Assembly (NCBI RefSeq): GCF_040702995.1
Contig: NZ_CP159992.1
Location: forward strand, 1,699,501 to 1,763,500
Length of the DNA: 64,000 nt
Direction of reading: 5' to 3'
DNA from: Paenibacillus sp. AN1007
Lineage (GTDB): Bacteria > Bacillota > Bacilli > Paenibacillales > Paenibacillaceae
Below, piece after piece: positions 32,295-40,466 of this stretch (positions are counted from its first letter, which is position 1; every line of letters begins with the position of its first letter). The notes under the pieces were generated by a model. The model did no database searches. It saw only the letters and a list, made by a program, of their open reading frames with translations, and was not told where the DNA came from. The position numbers and the translations under genes are program-made.

Positions 32295-33109
32295 TGGTGG
32301 TCGTTGCAGCAGTGGTTTTGTCAGCTGCAGCTGTGCTTCTGTTAGTGCATATGTGGCTTGAGGCTCGATCACATGTACTGAGAGTAGATGAAGTAGAACT
32401 AACGCATCTTCCGTCAGCATTCGATGGAGCCGTCATTTTGTATTTGTCCGATACACATAAACGCTTGCTGAAAACAAAAGATATAGAAGAGTTAAAGGGT
32501 AGGGTTGATTGGGTACTAATCGGGGGAGATATGGCCGAAGAGGGAATTTCCTGGTCCATTGTCAGACAAAATATGAAGATTTTATCGAGTCTGGCCCCGG
32601 CCTATGCAGTCTATGGCAATCACGACAAAAAGGCGGCTGCAGCTCAATTGTCCAAGCTTCTGAATGACGCGAGTGTGCAGTTGTTACAAGACAAGGCCGT
32701 TTATTTACAAAAAGGGACACAGCACATCCGGTTAATTGGATTGGACTATCGCTCCAAAAAGGGAAAAATGCTCCTTCAAAAGACGGAAGGTGATTCGACC
32801 ATTCTTTTGGTTCACGATCCCCTGCAAGCGCTGCGGTTAGACCTTCATGCGGACTTGATATTAAGCGGTCATACACATGGAGGGCAAATCGTTTTGCCAT
32901 GGCTCGGACCGATATTCCTGAGCAGGGCTTATCGAGCTGTACCGAGCGGGTGGTTTTCGTTGAAACGAAGCAAAGATGATTCTCAGGGCGGGAAACTGCT
33001 TGTGAGCAGAGGGTTTGGCACGAATCACCTCCCCCTCAGGTTAAATTGTCCCGCTGAGATTCATCTCATAACATTACGTGTACCTGCTGCGAGCAGCCCG
33101 GATCAGTAG
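32288..33109 (+). CDS. Metallophosphoesterase (YpbG-like)
   Basis: 273 residues with an N-terminal membrane anchor (2-20) and the full calcineurin-type metal site: SDTH (Asp55, His57), GGD (Asp81), GNHD (Asn110, His111), VHDP and GHTHGGQ. Substrate unknown. Start GTG 32288 or ATG 32294; neither has a clear ribosome site, and the overlap with the upstream gene suggests coupling. Ends before a terminator at 33095. Confidence 0.88.
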   Translation: MVMVVVAAVVLSAAAVLLLVHMWLEARSHVLRVDEVELTHLPSAFDGAVILYLSDTHKRLLKTKDIEELKGRVDWVLIGGDMAEEGISWSIVRQNMKILSSLAPAYAVYGNHDKKAAAAQLSKLLNDASVQLLQDKAVYLQKGTQHIRLIGLDYRSKKGKMLLQKTEGDSTILLVHDPLQALRLDLHADLILSGHTHGGQIVLPWLGPIFLSRAYRAVPSGWFSLKRSKDDSQGGKLLVSRGFGTNHLPLRLNCPAEIHLITLRVPAASSPDQ

Positions 33110-33122
33110 TTTCGGGCTTTTT
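33095..33122 (+). terminator. Terminator after the metallophosphoesterase gene
   Basis: AGCCCG (33095-33100) with CGGGCT (33113-33118), then TTTTG. Confidence 0.75.
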
Positions 33123-33168
33123 GCTGTCCGTTGTATTCTTCCAGCGGGAGCACTGCTGCTGCCGTTGT

Positions 33169-34086
33169 TTATCGGGTCTGATGCTCGATTGCACGCGGAT
33201 CAACAAACGAATATCCTTTCTGTTCAAGCTGAGTTAACAACTCATCAAGACCTTCAACCGTCCATGGCAATTCATGCATTAAAATATTACTTCCGGGGTG
33301 AAGCTGATCCAGGACGTTCTGAATAACTTTATCAGGCTTGTTTTTGGTGCTCTTATCCCAGTCAAGTGATCCGTTAGACCACGTCATATATAACATGCCT
33401 TGCTGCTGGACTGCACCTTTGAGAGCATCATTACCAGAGCCAAATGGGGGCCTGAAAAACTGAGGCTGCTCACCAATGATATCTTTCACAAGCTGCTGAA
33501 CGTCAGTGACCTGTTTAATCGCCTCAGCTTGCGGCATCTTTTTCAAATCCTCGTGATCCCAGGCGTGGTTACCGATAATCTGTCCACGTTCATGAATGAG
33601 CTGCAGCAGTTCAGGTTGATGCTTGACGCGGTATCCGTTAACAAAAAAAATAGCTTTGGCATCATGTTTATCCAGTGTATCGATAAGTGAAGTAATCATT
33701 TTTTCTTCTTTTGGTCCATCGTCAAATGTTAATAATACAACTTTGGCGGAACTGGATTCATTATTGGGTTTAATAACATAATTCGAATTCATATGATACG
33801 TTTTATCTACGACTTCTTCCCTTGTAGTTTCATGTCCAGAGGTTGCGGAAGCCTTAGTTTCTTCTGTTTCGTTAAGGGTTTCATCTAAAGAATCATCTGC
33901 TGTATCTGTCGTGACATCTTTGGACTCAGCGGCTTTGCCTGAGGTTATTTTGTTTGTTTCATCCTTGCTGGCTGCAGTCGTTTTTTCTGAGGTTTGCTCC
34001 GCATCGGATACAGACTGGTTTTGATCACCGCAGGCAGTAAGCAGCATGCTCGCGATCAGAATCATGGAGACGACATTTCTTAACAT
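33169..34086 (-). CDS. Polysaccharide deacetylase lipoprotein
   Basis: 305 residues; lipoprotein signal with lipobox LTAC (Cys19), a long acidic Ser/Thr/Glu linker (20-110) and a NodB domain: TFDDGP (catalytic Asp122, metal Asp123), HAWDH (His174, His178), RPPFGSGN, and LMHELP near the end. Likely deacetylates peptidoglycan or another GlcNAc polymer at the cell surface. Divergent from the next gene. Confidence 0.9.
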   Translation of the reverse strand: MLRNVVSMILIASMLLTACGDQNQSVSDAEQTSEKTTAASKDETNKITSGKAAESKDVTTDTADDSLDETLNETEETKASATSGHETTREEVVDKTYHMNSNYVIKPNNESSSAKVVLLTFDDGPKEEKMITSLIDTLDKHDAKAIFFVNGYRVKHQPELLQLIHERGQIIGNHAWDHEDLKKMPQAEAIKQVTDVQQLVKDIIGEQPQFFRPPFGSGNDALKGAVQQQGMLYMTWSNGSLDWDKSTKNKPDKVIQNVLDQLHPGSNILMHELPWTVEGLDELLTQLEQKGYSFVDPRAIEHQTR

Positions 34087-34180
34087 TTCTTCAACTCACT
34101 TTCCTGTATTTATTCGGAATGAGATCGACTTCTGCAGCAAACACTACTCTTGAATTCAACACTTAAAGGAGGTTGGTGTA

Positions 34181-34531
34181 ATGAAGGCGTCATCCTTTTT
34201 CTGGGGTATTGTTGTTGGTGCAGCCGCCAGTTCTTGGTTAGCTAAAGGCAGGCTTCCTATGATGTCATCAAGTTCATCACGAAACGTCGTCAACCAGGCC
34301 AAGCACAAAATGATGGAGATGACTTTCCCGGGCATGGATGGTTTCAGCAGTAAACCGGACCAACATGGGGAAACGCACAAAGCTGCAGCGAAAATTAGCA
34401 GACCAGTCACACCAAAAGAAAAAGAAGAAAACATGAACATGCTGAAAGACTTTATTCGTACCAACCCGGATGTTAAACATGAGGTGGAGCAGATTTTAAG
34501 TCAGACAAATACAACTGTACCGGGTTTATAA
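34181..34531 (+). CDS. Small hypothetical protein with N-terminal hydrophobic segment
   Basis: 116 residues. Residues 5-22 form a glycine/alanine-rich membrane-like segment; the remainder is hydrophilic, with an amphipathic helix near the C-terminus. No family recognised (superficially like YtxH-type small proteins). ATG 34181 has AAAGGAGG upstream and a strong terminator follows, so it is probably a real single-gene unit. Confidence 0.7.
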   Translation: MKASSFFWGIVVGAAASSWLAKGRLPMMSSSSSRNVVNQAKHKMMEMTFPGMDGFSSKPDQHGETHKAAAKISRPVTPKEKEENMNMLKDFIRTNPDVKHEVEQILSQTNTTVPGL

Positions 34532-34547
34532 CCCTCAGCATCCATTA

Positions 34548-34592
34548 AGAATCATCCACAGTCTTGATTTGATGTGGATTGATTCTTTTTTT
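34548..34592 (+). terminator. Terminator
   Basis: AGAATCATCCACA (34548-34560) pairs with TGTGGATTGATTCT (34573-34586, one bulge), then seven T. Confidence 0.88.
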
Positions 34593-34718
34593 GTTGATTT
34601 TACTTCGTGCATTTACAGGTATAAAATGATAACATAACTACATAGATTTATTTTCAGCACATATTGTTTTGTGCTTCATAATCTGTTATAAGACTTGCTT
34701 ATAAAGGGGAGATCCTGT

Positions 34719-35333
34719 ATGAAAATAGAACGACTAAGTCACGATAAGATACGGATTTTCCTGACCTTTGACGATCTGAGCGAGCGCGGAATACAAAAAG
34801 AAGATATGTGGCAGGAACTACCGAAGGTACATGAACTGTTCACTGAAATGATGGACCAGGCTTACTCTGAACTTGGTTTTGATGCTACAGGTCCGCTGGC
34901 TGTTGAAGTATTCGCACTTCCCGCTCAAGGGATGGTTGTCATTGTTACTCGTGGAAAATATGATCCGCAACAATATGGTTCAGGTCATGAAGATGATCTT
35001 CCTGAAGAGGTATACGAAATGGAAGTTACATTGGAGCAAAGTGATTCCATCGTATACGCTTTTAAGGATTTTGAAGTGCTGATTGAAGCTGCCCATATGT
35101 TACATCAACACGTTACGGATGCGGGCAAACTGTATTCTTATAAAAATAAATGGTTCTTGCATTTTGAACCGGATGATGTGGACACGACCAAACACGCTGC
35201 CCTGATCGCTTTGCTGGCTGAGTTTGGAGAAGGTTCCTCTGTTACTCCGGCTGTTATGGAAGAGTACGGCAAGTTGGTTATTCCTGAACAAGCGATTGAG
35301 GTCATCTGCACCCACTTCAAACGTCAGGATTAA
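34719..35333 (+). CDS. mecA: Adapter protein MecA
   Basis: 204 residues. The N-terminal domain (MKIERLSHDKIRIFLTFDDL) binds targets; the C-terminal domain (from about 110) binds ClpC. MecA delivers ComK and aggregated proteins to ClpCP. Start ATG 34719 follows AAAGGGGAG; an earlier in-frame ATG (34695) lacks support. The B. subtilis paralogue YpbH lies in this neighbourhood; I cannot tell the two apart from this sequence alone. Confidence 0.88.
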   Translation: MKIERLSHDKIRIFLTFDDLSERGIQKEDMWQELPKVHELFTEMMDQAYSELGFDATGPLAVEVFALPAQGMVVIVTRGKYDPQQYGSGHEDDLPEEVYEMEVTLEQSDSIVYAFKDFEVLIEAAHMLHQHVTDAGKLYSYKNKWFLHFEPDDVDTTKHAALIALLAEFGEGSSVTPAVMEEYGKLVIPEQAIEVICTHFKRQD

Positions 35334-35376
35334 AATCCGGTTCTAAACGCGTCAATAGTCAGAGGAGGGAATTTCG

Positions 35377-36075
35377 GTGCTATTGTTTTCGCTTCTAGCT
35401 GCAGCAGTTGCTCCGGGTCTCGCCTTGTTAACATACTTTTATCTGAAAGACCGGTATGATTATGAGCCGCTTCACATGATTCTGAGAGTGTTTGTGATGG
35501 GTATTTTAATCGTTCTGCCCGTCATGATTATTCAGCGAGGTATGATGATGTGGCTTGGTGATAACCCCCTGATCGAATCCATCCTGATCTCGGGCGGGGT
35601 TGAGGAGTTTGTCAAATTTTTTGTGATTTATCACATCATTTATAATCACACCGAATTTGACGAGCCTTATGACGGGATATTATATTCGGTTGCCGTTTCA
35701 TTGGGTTTCGCTACTGTGGAGAATGTGCTGTATGCTTTCGCAGGCAATGCCTCGGTTTCAGGAATGTTCCTTCGGGCTCTTCTTCCCGTATCCGGACATG
35801 CGATGTTCGCGGTTATTATGGGATATTACATGGGTAAGGCTAAATTTATTGACGATACGAAGAAGAAACGATGGTATCTCTGCTTATCTCTAATGCTGCC
35901 ATTTTTCTGGCATGCCTTATACGATGTCATTATGAATATGATGGTGAATCACTGGTTATGGTTCATTGCGCCTCTTATGGCGGGTCTGTGGTATGGAGCA
36001 ATTGGCAAGATTACACGGGCTAATAACCGTTCTCCTTTTCGTTTTGTGAAACGTGAGGAAGAGATTAAATTATAA
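35377..36075 (+). CDS. prsW: PrsW family intramembrane glutamic protease
   Basis: 232 residues, about seven membrane helices, with the PrsW motifs EEFVKF (Glu pair), LGFATVENVLY and SGHAMFAVIMGYYMG. In B. subtilis PrsW makes the first cut in the anti-sigma factor RsiW. GTG 35377 follows AGAGGAGGG. The position before ypeB is as in Bacillus, where sleB lies between them. Confidence 0.92.
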   Translation: MLLFSLLAAAVAPGLALLTYFYLKDRYDYEPLHMILRVFVMGILIVLPVMIIQRGMMMWLGDNPLIESILISGGVEEFVKFFVIYHIIYNHTEFDEPYDGILYSVAVSLGFATVENVLYAFAGNASVSGMFLRALLPVSGHAMFAVIMGYYMGKAKFIDDTKKKRWYLCLSLMLPFFWHALYDVIMNMMVNHWLWFIAPLMAGLWYGAIGKITRANNRSPFRFVKREEEIKL

Positions 36076-36082
36076 AAATACG

Positions 36083-36138
36083 GACACACTGGTGGACATA
36101 AAGCGTCTAAGAACGCATTGACCCGGTGTGTCTTTTTT
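36083..36138 (+). terminator. Terminator after prsW
   Basis: GACACACTGG (36083-36092) with CCGGTGTGTC (36123-36132, one G-U), then six T. Confidence 0.85.
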
Positions 36139-36184
36139 ATGTGTTTGATGCCCGGGAAACGACGAAATGAAACGGGGATAGAAC

Positions 36185-36358
36185 ATGACGAGAATTAAGA
36201 TCAAAATTAGATGCAAACAGTGCGGTGAACGATTTACGTTAAGAGGCAGAAAAGAACGGGGGAGGATTGAAACGGGTTTTAAACAGTGTCTTTGCGATAA
36301 CAAAGATCAATTTGATATTGAGGAAGATGGGATGGCCACGAGTTTTCAGCTGTATTAA
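36185..36358 (+). CDS. Small zinc-ribbon-like protein
   Basis: A 57-residue protein starting MTRIKIKIRCKQCGERFTLR, with CKQC (Cys10, Cys13) and CLC (Cys35, Cys37): four cysteines spaced like a compact zinc ribbon. The C-terminus is acidic. A GGGG-containing site precedes ATG 36185. Function unknown. Coding is supported by the paired cysteines and sensible composition; the overlapping frame at 36267-36467 is Lys/Arg-rich without family features and is judged a shadow. The remainder of 36359-36499 is empty. Confidence 0.65.
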   Translation: MTRIKIKIRCKQCGERFTLRGRKERGRIETGFKQCLCDNKDQFDIEEDGMATSFQLY

Positions 36359-36499
36359 ACGAAAAACAGCATTACTGTCATATCGTGAAAAGACTTCTAA
36401 ATTGAAGGCAAAAATCGTCCTGAATGGAAATCGCATGCATAAGAGGTCTTTCTTCGATCCACAATAAAGGCAGTGGTTTAGAAGAAAGGAGAATCTACC

Positions 36500-37846
36500 G
36501 TGTATAAACGATTAAGTTCAGTCATGTTTCCGATATTTGCAGTTCTCCTGATCGGTGCGCTTGTTTGGGGTTATCAGGAGAATCAGGAGAAAAATGCGAT
36601 CCTGATCAAAGCAGAGAATCAATATCAGCGTGCTTTTCACGACCTCTCATTTCATATGGACAAATTGCATTCAGAGATAGGCAGCACACTCGCTGTCCAT
36701 ACAAGCTCACAAGGCATGCACCGCAAAGGGTTGATGAATGTGTGGAGGCTTACAAGCGAAGCGCAGAATGAAATCAATCAGCTTCCGCTCGGCATGCTTC
36801 CCTTCAATGAGACGGAGGAGTTCCTTTCACGCATTTCAAAATTTGCGTACCATGCTTCAATGCGTGACTTGACGAACGAACCGCTTAGTGAGAAAGAAAT
36901 GGGCAACCTGAAAACACTGTATCAAAATTCTTCGGAAATTACGAAAAATCTGAAGGAAGTGCAGCAAAAAGTGCTGTCGGATCGTCTGCGCTGGATGGAT
37001 GCTGAAACCGTCATGGCGACTCAGGATCAGACGAATGATAATTCCATTGTGGACGGCTTCCGTACAGTCAACAAAAAGGTGCAGGAGTACCCTGAACTTG
37101 ATTGGGGTCCTTCAGTGTCTAACATGTTTGCCAAACGTTCCGTGAAAAAGCTCGGCGGACTACCTGTGTCCAAAGAGCAGATTCAGGAAAAGGCAGCTGA
37201 ATTCTCAAATATGGAGAGCAGCAAGATTCAAGTTCAGGAGAATGGTAAAGGAACAGATTGGGAATCGTTCACAGCAACTGCTCACCATGCCAGAAACGGA
37301 AAACTGATGATGGATTTCACCCGCAACGGTGGAATGCTTATCTCTTACAGTGATACCCGGCCGGTAGGAGCTAAAAAGGTGTCCCGTCAAGAGGCGATGA
37401 ACCAGGCAGATCATTTTCTTGAAAATAAGGGTTACAAGGATATGAAAGCCGTCAACTACGATGAATTTGGCAATCTGGCTAACCTTACGTATGTGCGTAA
37501 ACAAGGGGATACATTAATATATCCCGAGAAAATGTCTGTGCGTGTTGGTTTGGATACAGGAGAAGTTATCGGTTTTCAGGCAAGTGACTTCGTCTATGAG
37601 CATAATGACAAACGTCAAATCCCGAAAGCTAAGCTTACAGCTGAGCAGGCGCGCAAAAGACTCAATTCCGACTTCAAAGAAAATTATGTGCGTAAATCGT
37701 TGATCGAGAACGAATACAGTAAAGAAGTGCTTTGTTACGAATTCGGGGGACGAATTAATGGTTCGCGTTACCGGATTTACATTAATGCCAATACTGGAAC
37801 GGAAGAAGCTGTCGAAGAGATCAAACCTGTCAATGCTGCATCCTAG
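36500..37846 (+). CDS. ypeB: Germination protein YpeB
   Basis: 448 residues: N-terminal membrane helix (about 8-24), a helical YpeB domain and C-terminal PepSY-type repeats (about 310-440). YpeB stabilises and localises the cortex-lytic enzyme SleB in Bacillus spores. GTG 36500 follows AAAGGAG. sleB, normally directly upstream, is not in this window. Confidence 0.9.
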   Translation: MYKRLSSVMFPIFAVLLIGALVWGYQENQEKNAILIKAENQYQRAFHDLSFHMDKLHSEIGSTLAVHTSSQGMHRKGLMNVWRLTSEAQNEINQLPLGMLPFNETEEFLSRISKFAYHASMRDLTNEPLSEKEMGNLKTLYQNSSEITKNLKEVQQKVLSDRLRWMDAETVMATQDQTNDNSIVDGFRTVNKKVQEYPELDWGPSVSNMFAKRSVKKLGGLPVSKEQIQEKAAEFSNMESSKIQVQENGKGTDWESFTATAHHARNGKLMMDFTRNGGMLISYSDTRPVGAKKVSRQEAMNQADHFLENKGYKDMKAVNYDEFGNLANLTYVRKQGDTLIYPEKMSVRVGLDTGEVIGFQASDFVYEHNDKRQIPKAKLTAEQARKRLNSDFKENYVRKSLIENEYSKEVLCYEFGGRINGSRYRIYINANTGTEEAVEEIKPVNAAS

Positions 37847-37890
37847 AAATAGGCAGCAGCGCGCGCATTTGCATAAGTCATCTTGTGAGA

Positions 37891-37917
37891 ACAGACCATA
37901 GTCATGGTCTGTTTTTT
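37891..37917 (+). terminator. Terminator after ypeB
   Basis: ACAGACCAT (37891-37899), loop AGTC, ATGGTCTGT (37904-37912), then T tract: perfect nine-base stem. Confidence 0.92.
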
Positions 37918-37994
37918 CTTGTTCCAAGTGAGAAAGGTCATGGTATAATAGTCCTTGCAATACGAAGATAAATACATAAGTGGCGGTGAACCGA

Positions 37995-38648
37995 TTGTTT
38001 CCTAAAGTAAATGAAGTATTATATATCCAGATCGCATCGGCTGACGAAAAAGAGGAACACAAAGAATACAAATCGCGTATCGCAGATACAGATGATAACA
38101 GTTTCCTGATTGAGGTTCCGATGCAGCAGGGAAACAGCCGCCTGAAAAGACTTTTTTTTGGCGAAGAACTGTCCATCTCCTATATAAACGAGAGTGGAGT
38201 CCGTCATTATTTTAACACCTATGTGACCGGTTTTGAGGAAGATGTCATTCGCCTGGTACGCATTCGAAAACCGCTTCCTGATGAGATTTCCAAAATTCAG
38301 CGCCGCAGTTTCCTTCGTGTTCATGCCAGCCTCGAACTGGCACTCCAGTGTGAAGATCTCACTCGTGCAGTGGTTCTGACTGAAGACATTGGTGGCGGTG
38401 GAATGTCCATTTACATTGAGCCCGAATTGAAAATTCAGGAAGGACAAAAGCTAAAATGCTGGCTGCTCGTCCCTTATCGCAATGGCGCAATCGATCATGT
38501 GCAATTTGAGGCCGAGGTGGTGCGCATCAAAAAGCTGGAATCAGGGCGTGAGCTGGGAATGCTGAAATTTTCGCAGATTACGGATTCAGAGCGCCAAAAA
38601 GTGATTAAATTCTGTTTTGAGCGGCAGCTGGATTACCGTATGAAGTAA
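37995..38648 (+). CDS. PilZ domain protein (YpfA/MotI-like c-di-GMP receptor)
   Basis: About 217 residues: an N-terminal YcgR-like barrel and a C-terminal PilZ domain with RRSFLRV (R..xxR c-di-GMP motif) and EDIGGGGM in the place of D/NxSxxG, where the serine is replaced by Gly. Likely binds c-di-GMP and acts on motility as MotI does. TTG 37995 sits after GGCGGTGA; GTG 37980 is the alternative. TATAAT at 37944 may be its promoter. Confidence 0.85.
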   Translation: MFPKVNEVLYIQIASADEKEEHKEYKSRIADTDDNSFLIEVPMQQGNSRLKRLFFGEELSISYINESGVRHYFNTYVTGFEEDVIRLVRIRKPLPDEISKIQRRSFLRVHASLELALQCEDLTRAVVLTEDIGGGGMSIYIEPELKIQEGQKLKCWLLVPYRNGAIDHVQFEAEVVRIKKLESGRELGMLKFSQITDSERQKVIKFCFERQLDYRMK

Positions 38649-38713
38649 AGAAATGAACTCGCATAAATTAATCCGGTGTTGGGCAACGTAAGGCAAAAAC
38701 GGAGATCGCGGCC

Positions 38714-38938
38714 ATGAGTAAACGTCTGAATTCACGCAGGTATGAACGTATTTATCATGTAGTCTCAAAACGAATAGAGCGGAGAGTAATGCTTATTATC
38801 GCAGTTCTCTTGATTCTTGTTATCCTCTGTCAGCTATTACTGCTTGTTCCTGATCTGAAGAAAATGATGACAACGATTGATCGGCTTGAAGGTACCCCGA
38901 TTCGTATGCAGGGCACAAACAAAGACCCCACTGGCTGA
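38714..38938 (+). CDS. Small membrane protein (YpfB-like, DUF5359)
   Basis: 74 residues: basic N-terminus (SKRLNSRRYERIY), one strong membrane helix (about 26-46) and a short tail. Context between the PilZ gene and cmk matches B. subtilis ypfB. ATG 38714 has GGAGATCG upstream. No known activity. Confidence 0.7.
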   Translation: MSKRLNSRRYERIYHVVSKRIERRVMLIIAVLLILVILCQLLLLVPDLKKMMTTIDRLEGTPIRMQGTNKDPTG

Positions 38939-38949
38939 TTTGTCTGTTT

Positions 38950-38978
38950 TTGCATCCATGTGTAGAGTGTGGTATAAT
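38950..38978 (+). promoter_or_regulatory. Promoter of the cmk operon
   Basis: TTGCAT (38950-38955), 17-base spacer, TATAAT (38973-38978). Predicted start about 38985. Confidence 0.7.
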
Positions 38979-38988
38979 TTTCACGATG

Positions 38989-39009
38989 ACAGGCAATGCC
39001 TGTTTTTTT
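38989..39009 (+). terminator. Terminator-like hairpin at the start of the cmk transcript
   Basis: ACAGGC (38989-38994), AAT, GCCTGT (38998-39003), then seven T. It begins only a few bases after the predicted start site, so it may be an attenuator or 5' stabiliser, or end transcripts arriving from ypfB. Confidence 0.65.
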
Positions 39010-39042
39010 ATTGAGGTTTATCGTTTGAGGAGGAATGCCCCG

Positions 39043-39747
39043 TTGGCAAGCCAGAACACATCAGATAACGGGAAGATGAACGTTGCAATTGACGGACCTG
39101 CTGGTGCCGGAAAAAGCACGGTGGCCCGATTGGTTGCAGAGGAACTCGGATACATTTACGTTGATACCGGCGCAATGTACCGTGCAGTATCCTTACATAT
39201 GATTCGGAAAGATATTTCTCCGGATGATATGAGTCAGGTACTTCTGGAAGCTCAGGATTTGGTTATTGATTTACAACCGGATCGGGGTGGACAGAAAGTG
39301 TTCTGTAATGGGGAGGATGTAACTTCTGAAATCCGCTCCCGTGAAGTGACGGGGATCGTGTCTCGATATGCGCAAATCGAGGGGCTGCGTACGCAATTAG
39401 TGGATATTCAGCGGCAAATGGCTTTGCGCAAGGGCGTCGTAATGGATGGGCGCGATATCGGAACAACAGTACTGCCCGATGCAGAAGTGAAAATTTTCAT
39501 GACTGCCAGTGTACAGGAGCGTGCTCTTCGCCGCTTCAAAGAACTGGAACCATCCGAAGGTCTGACGTTGGAACAACTGGAGCGAGATATTGCCACCCGT
39601 GATAAACTGGATGAGAATCGGGAAGTTTCCCCGCTGCGCTGTGCAGAGGACGCGATCGTCCTGGATACAACAAAGATGAACATCCATGAAGTGGTTGACA
39701 AAATCGTATCTTATTGCACAATGGTCAGAGGAGAGAGCGGTCTATGA
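39043..39747 (+). CDS. cmk: Cytidylate kinase
   Basis: Phosphorylates CMP and dCMP. P-loop GPAGAGKST near residue 18, VDTGAMYR, GRDIGTTVLPDAE and RxxxRD-type TRDKLDE lid. 234 residues from TTG 39043, with GAGGAGG nine bases upstream. plsC overlaps its end by four bases; order cmk-plsC-S1 protein-der is typical. Confidence 0.95.
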   Translation: MASQNTSDNGKMNVAIDGPAGAGKSTVARLVAEELGYIYVDTGAMYRAVSLHMIRKDISPDDMSQVLLEAQDLVIDLQPDRGGQKVFCNGEDVTSEIRSREVTGIVSRYAQIEGLRTQLVDIQRQMALRKGVVMDGRDIGTTVLPDAEVKIFMTASVQERALRRFKELEPSEGLTLEQLERDIATRDKLDENREVSPLRCAEDAIVLDTTKMNIHEVVDKIVSYCTMVRGESGL

Positions 39748-40331
39748 TTTACACCTTTTGTAAGACAGTACTGCGGATCATGTATACCATTCTTTTTCGC
39801 CTGGAGGCAGTTGGACGGGAAAATATCCCGAAAGACGGCGGCGTACTTCTATGCTCCAATCATATCAGCAACTTTGATCCGCCAACCGTTGGCATTAAAA
39901 TTCGCCGTCAAGTGAGATTTATGGCTAAAAGCGAATTGTTTAATGTTCCGGTATTAGGGCCAATCATCAAAGCAGTTGGTGCCTTCCCCGTGAAACGTGG
40001 AGGCGTCAGCAAAGAATCCATCAAAACCTCACTCAATATTTTGCGTGGTGGTGAAGTGCTTGGTATTTTCCCAACCGGAAGCCGTCACAATGATGGAGGA
40101 ATTGGTAAAAAAGGAGCGGCAAGTTTTGCTCTCCGCAGCGGTGCCACTGTAATTCCTACTGCTATTATCGGCAACTACAAGTTGTTTCGTAAGATGAAAG
40201 TAGTATACGGCGCACCGGTCAATTTGGACGAGTTCAAGGATGACACCTCTGGAGATGCTCTGGAGAGAGCGACCGAGAAAATTATGTCCAAAATTAATGA
40301 AATGACGAAAACAGGCGTGCCCAGCAAATAA
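39744..40331 (+). CDS. plsC: 1-acyl-sn-glycerol-3-phosphate acyltransferase
   Basis: 195 residues. Acyltransferase block I is NHISNFD (His40, Asp45) and block III is FPTGSR, where most family members have FPEGTR; block II GAFPVKRG is present. Makes phosphatidic acid from lysophosphatidate at the membrane. ATG 39744 overlaps the cmk stop and follows AGAGGAGAG. Confidence 0.92.
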   Translation: MIYTFCKTVLRIMYTILFRLEAVGRENIPKDGGVLLCSNHISNFDPPTVGIKIRRQVRFMAKSELFNVPVLGPIIKAVGAFPVKRGGVSKESIKTSLNILRGGEVLGIFPTGSRHNDGGIGKKGAASFALRSGATVIPTAIIGNYKLFRKMKVVYGAPVNLDEFKDDTSGDALERATEKIMSKINEMTKTGVPSK

Positions 40332-40404
40332 GGCAGTCTGCCAAGAGTGCATGTTTCCATATTTTTGAGGAAAGCTATATCAAGTGCATTCGCATGAAAG
40401 TGTT

Positions 40405-40436
40405 TTGAACTCTGCCAAGGCAGGTTTGAATATAAT
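40405..40436 (+). promoter_or_regulatory. Promoter-like region with inverted repeat ahead of the S1-domain gene
   Basis: TATAAT (40431-40436) is preceded by TTGAAC (40405-40410) at a long 20-base spacing, and the spacer holds CTGCC-AA-GGCAG (40412-40423). The geometry suggests an activator or repressor site, but the match is weak. Confidence 0.35.
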
Positions 40437-40466
40437 GGGGTTTTTGAATTGAGGAGGGTATTTGAC

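Noticed and set aside
36267..36467. A 66-codon frame between prsW and ypeB
   Set aside because: Overlaps the better supported zinc-ribbon gene (36185-36358) and has no ribosome site or motif.
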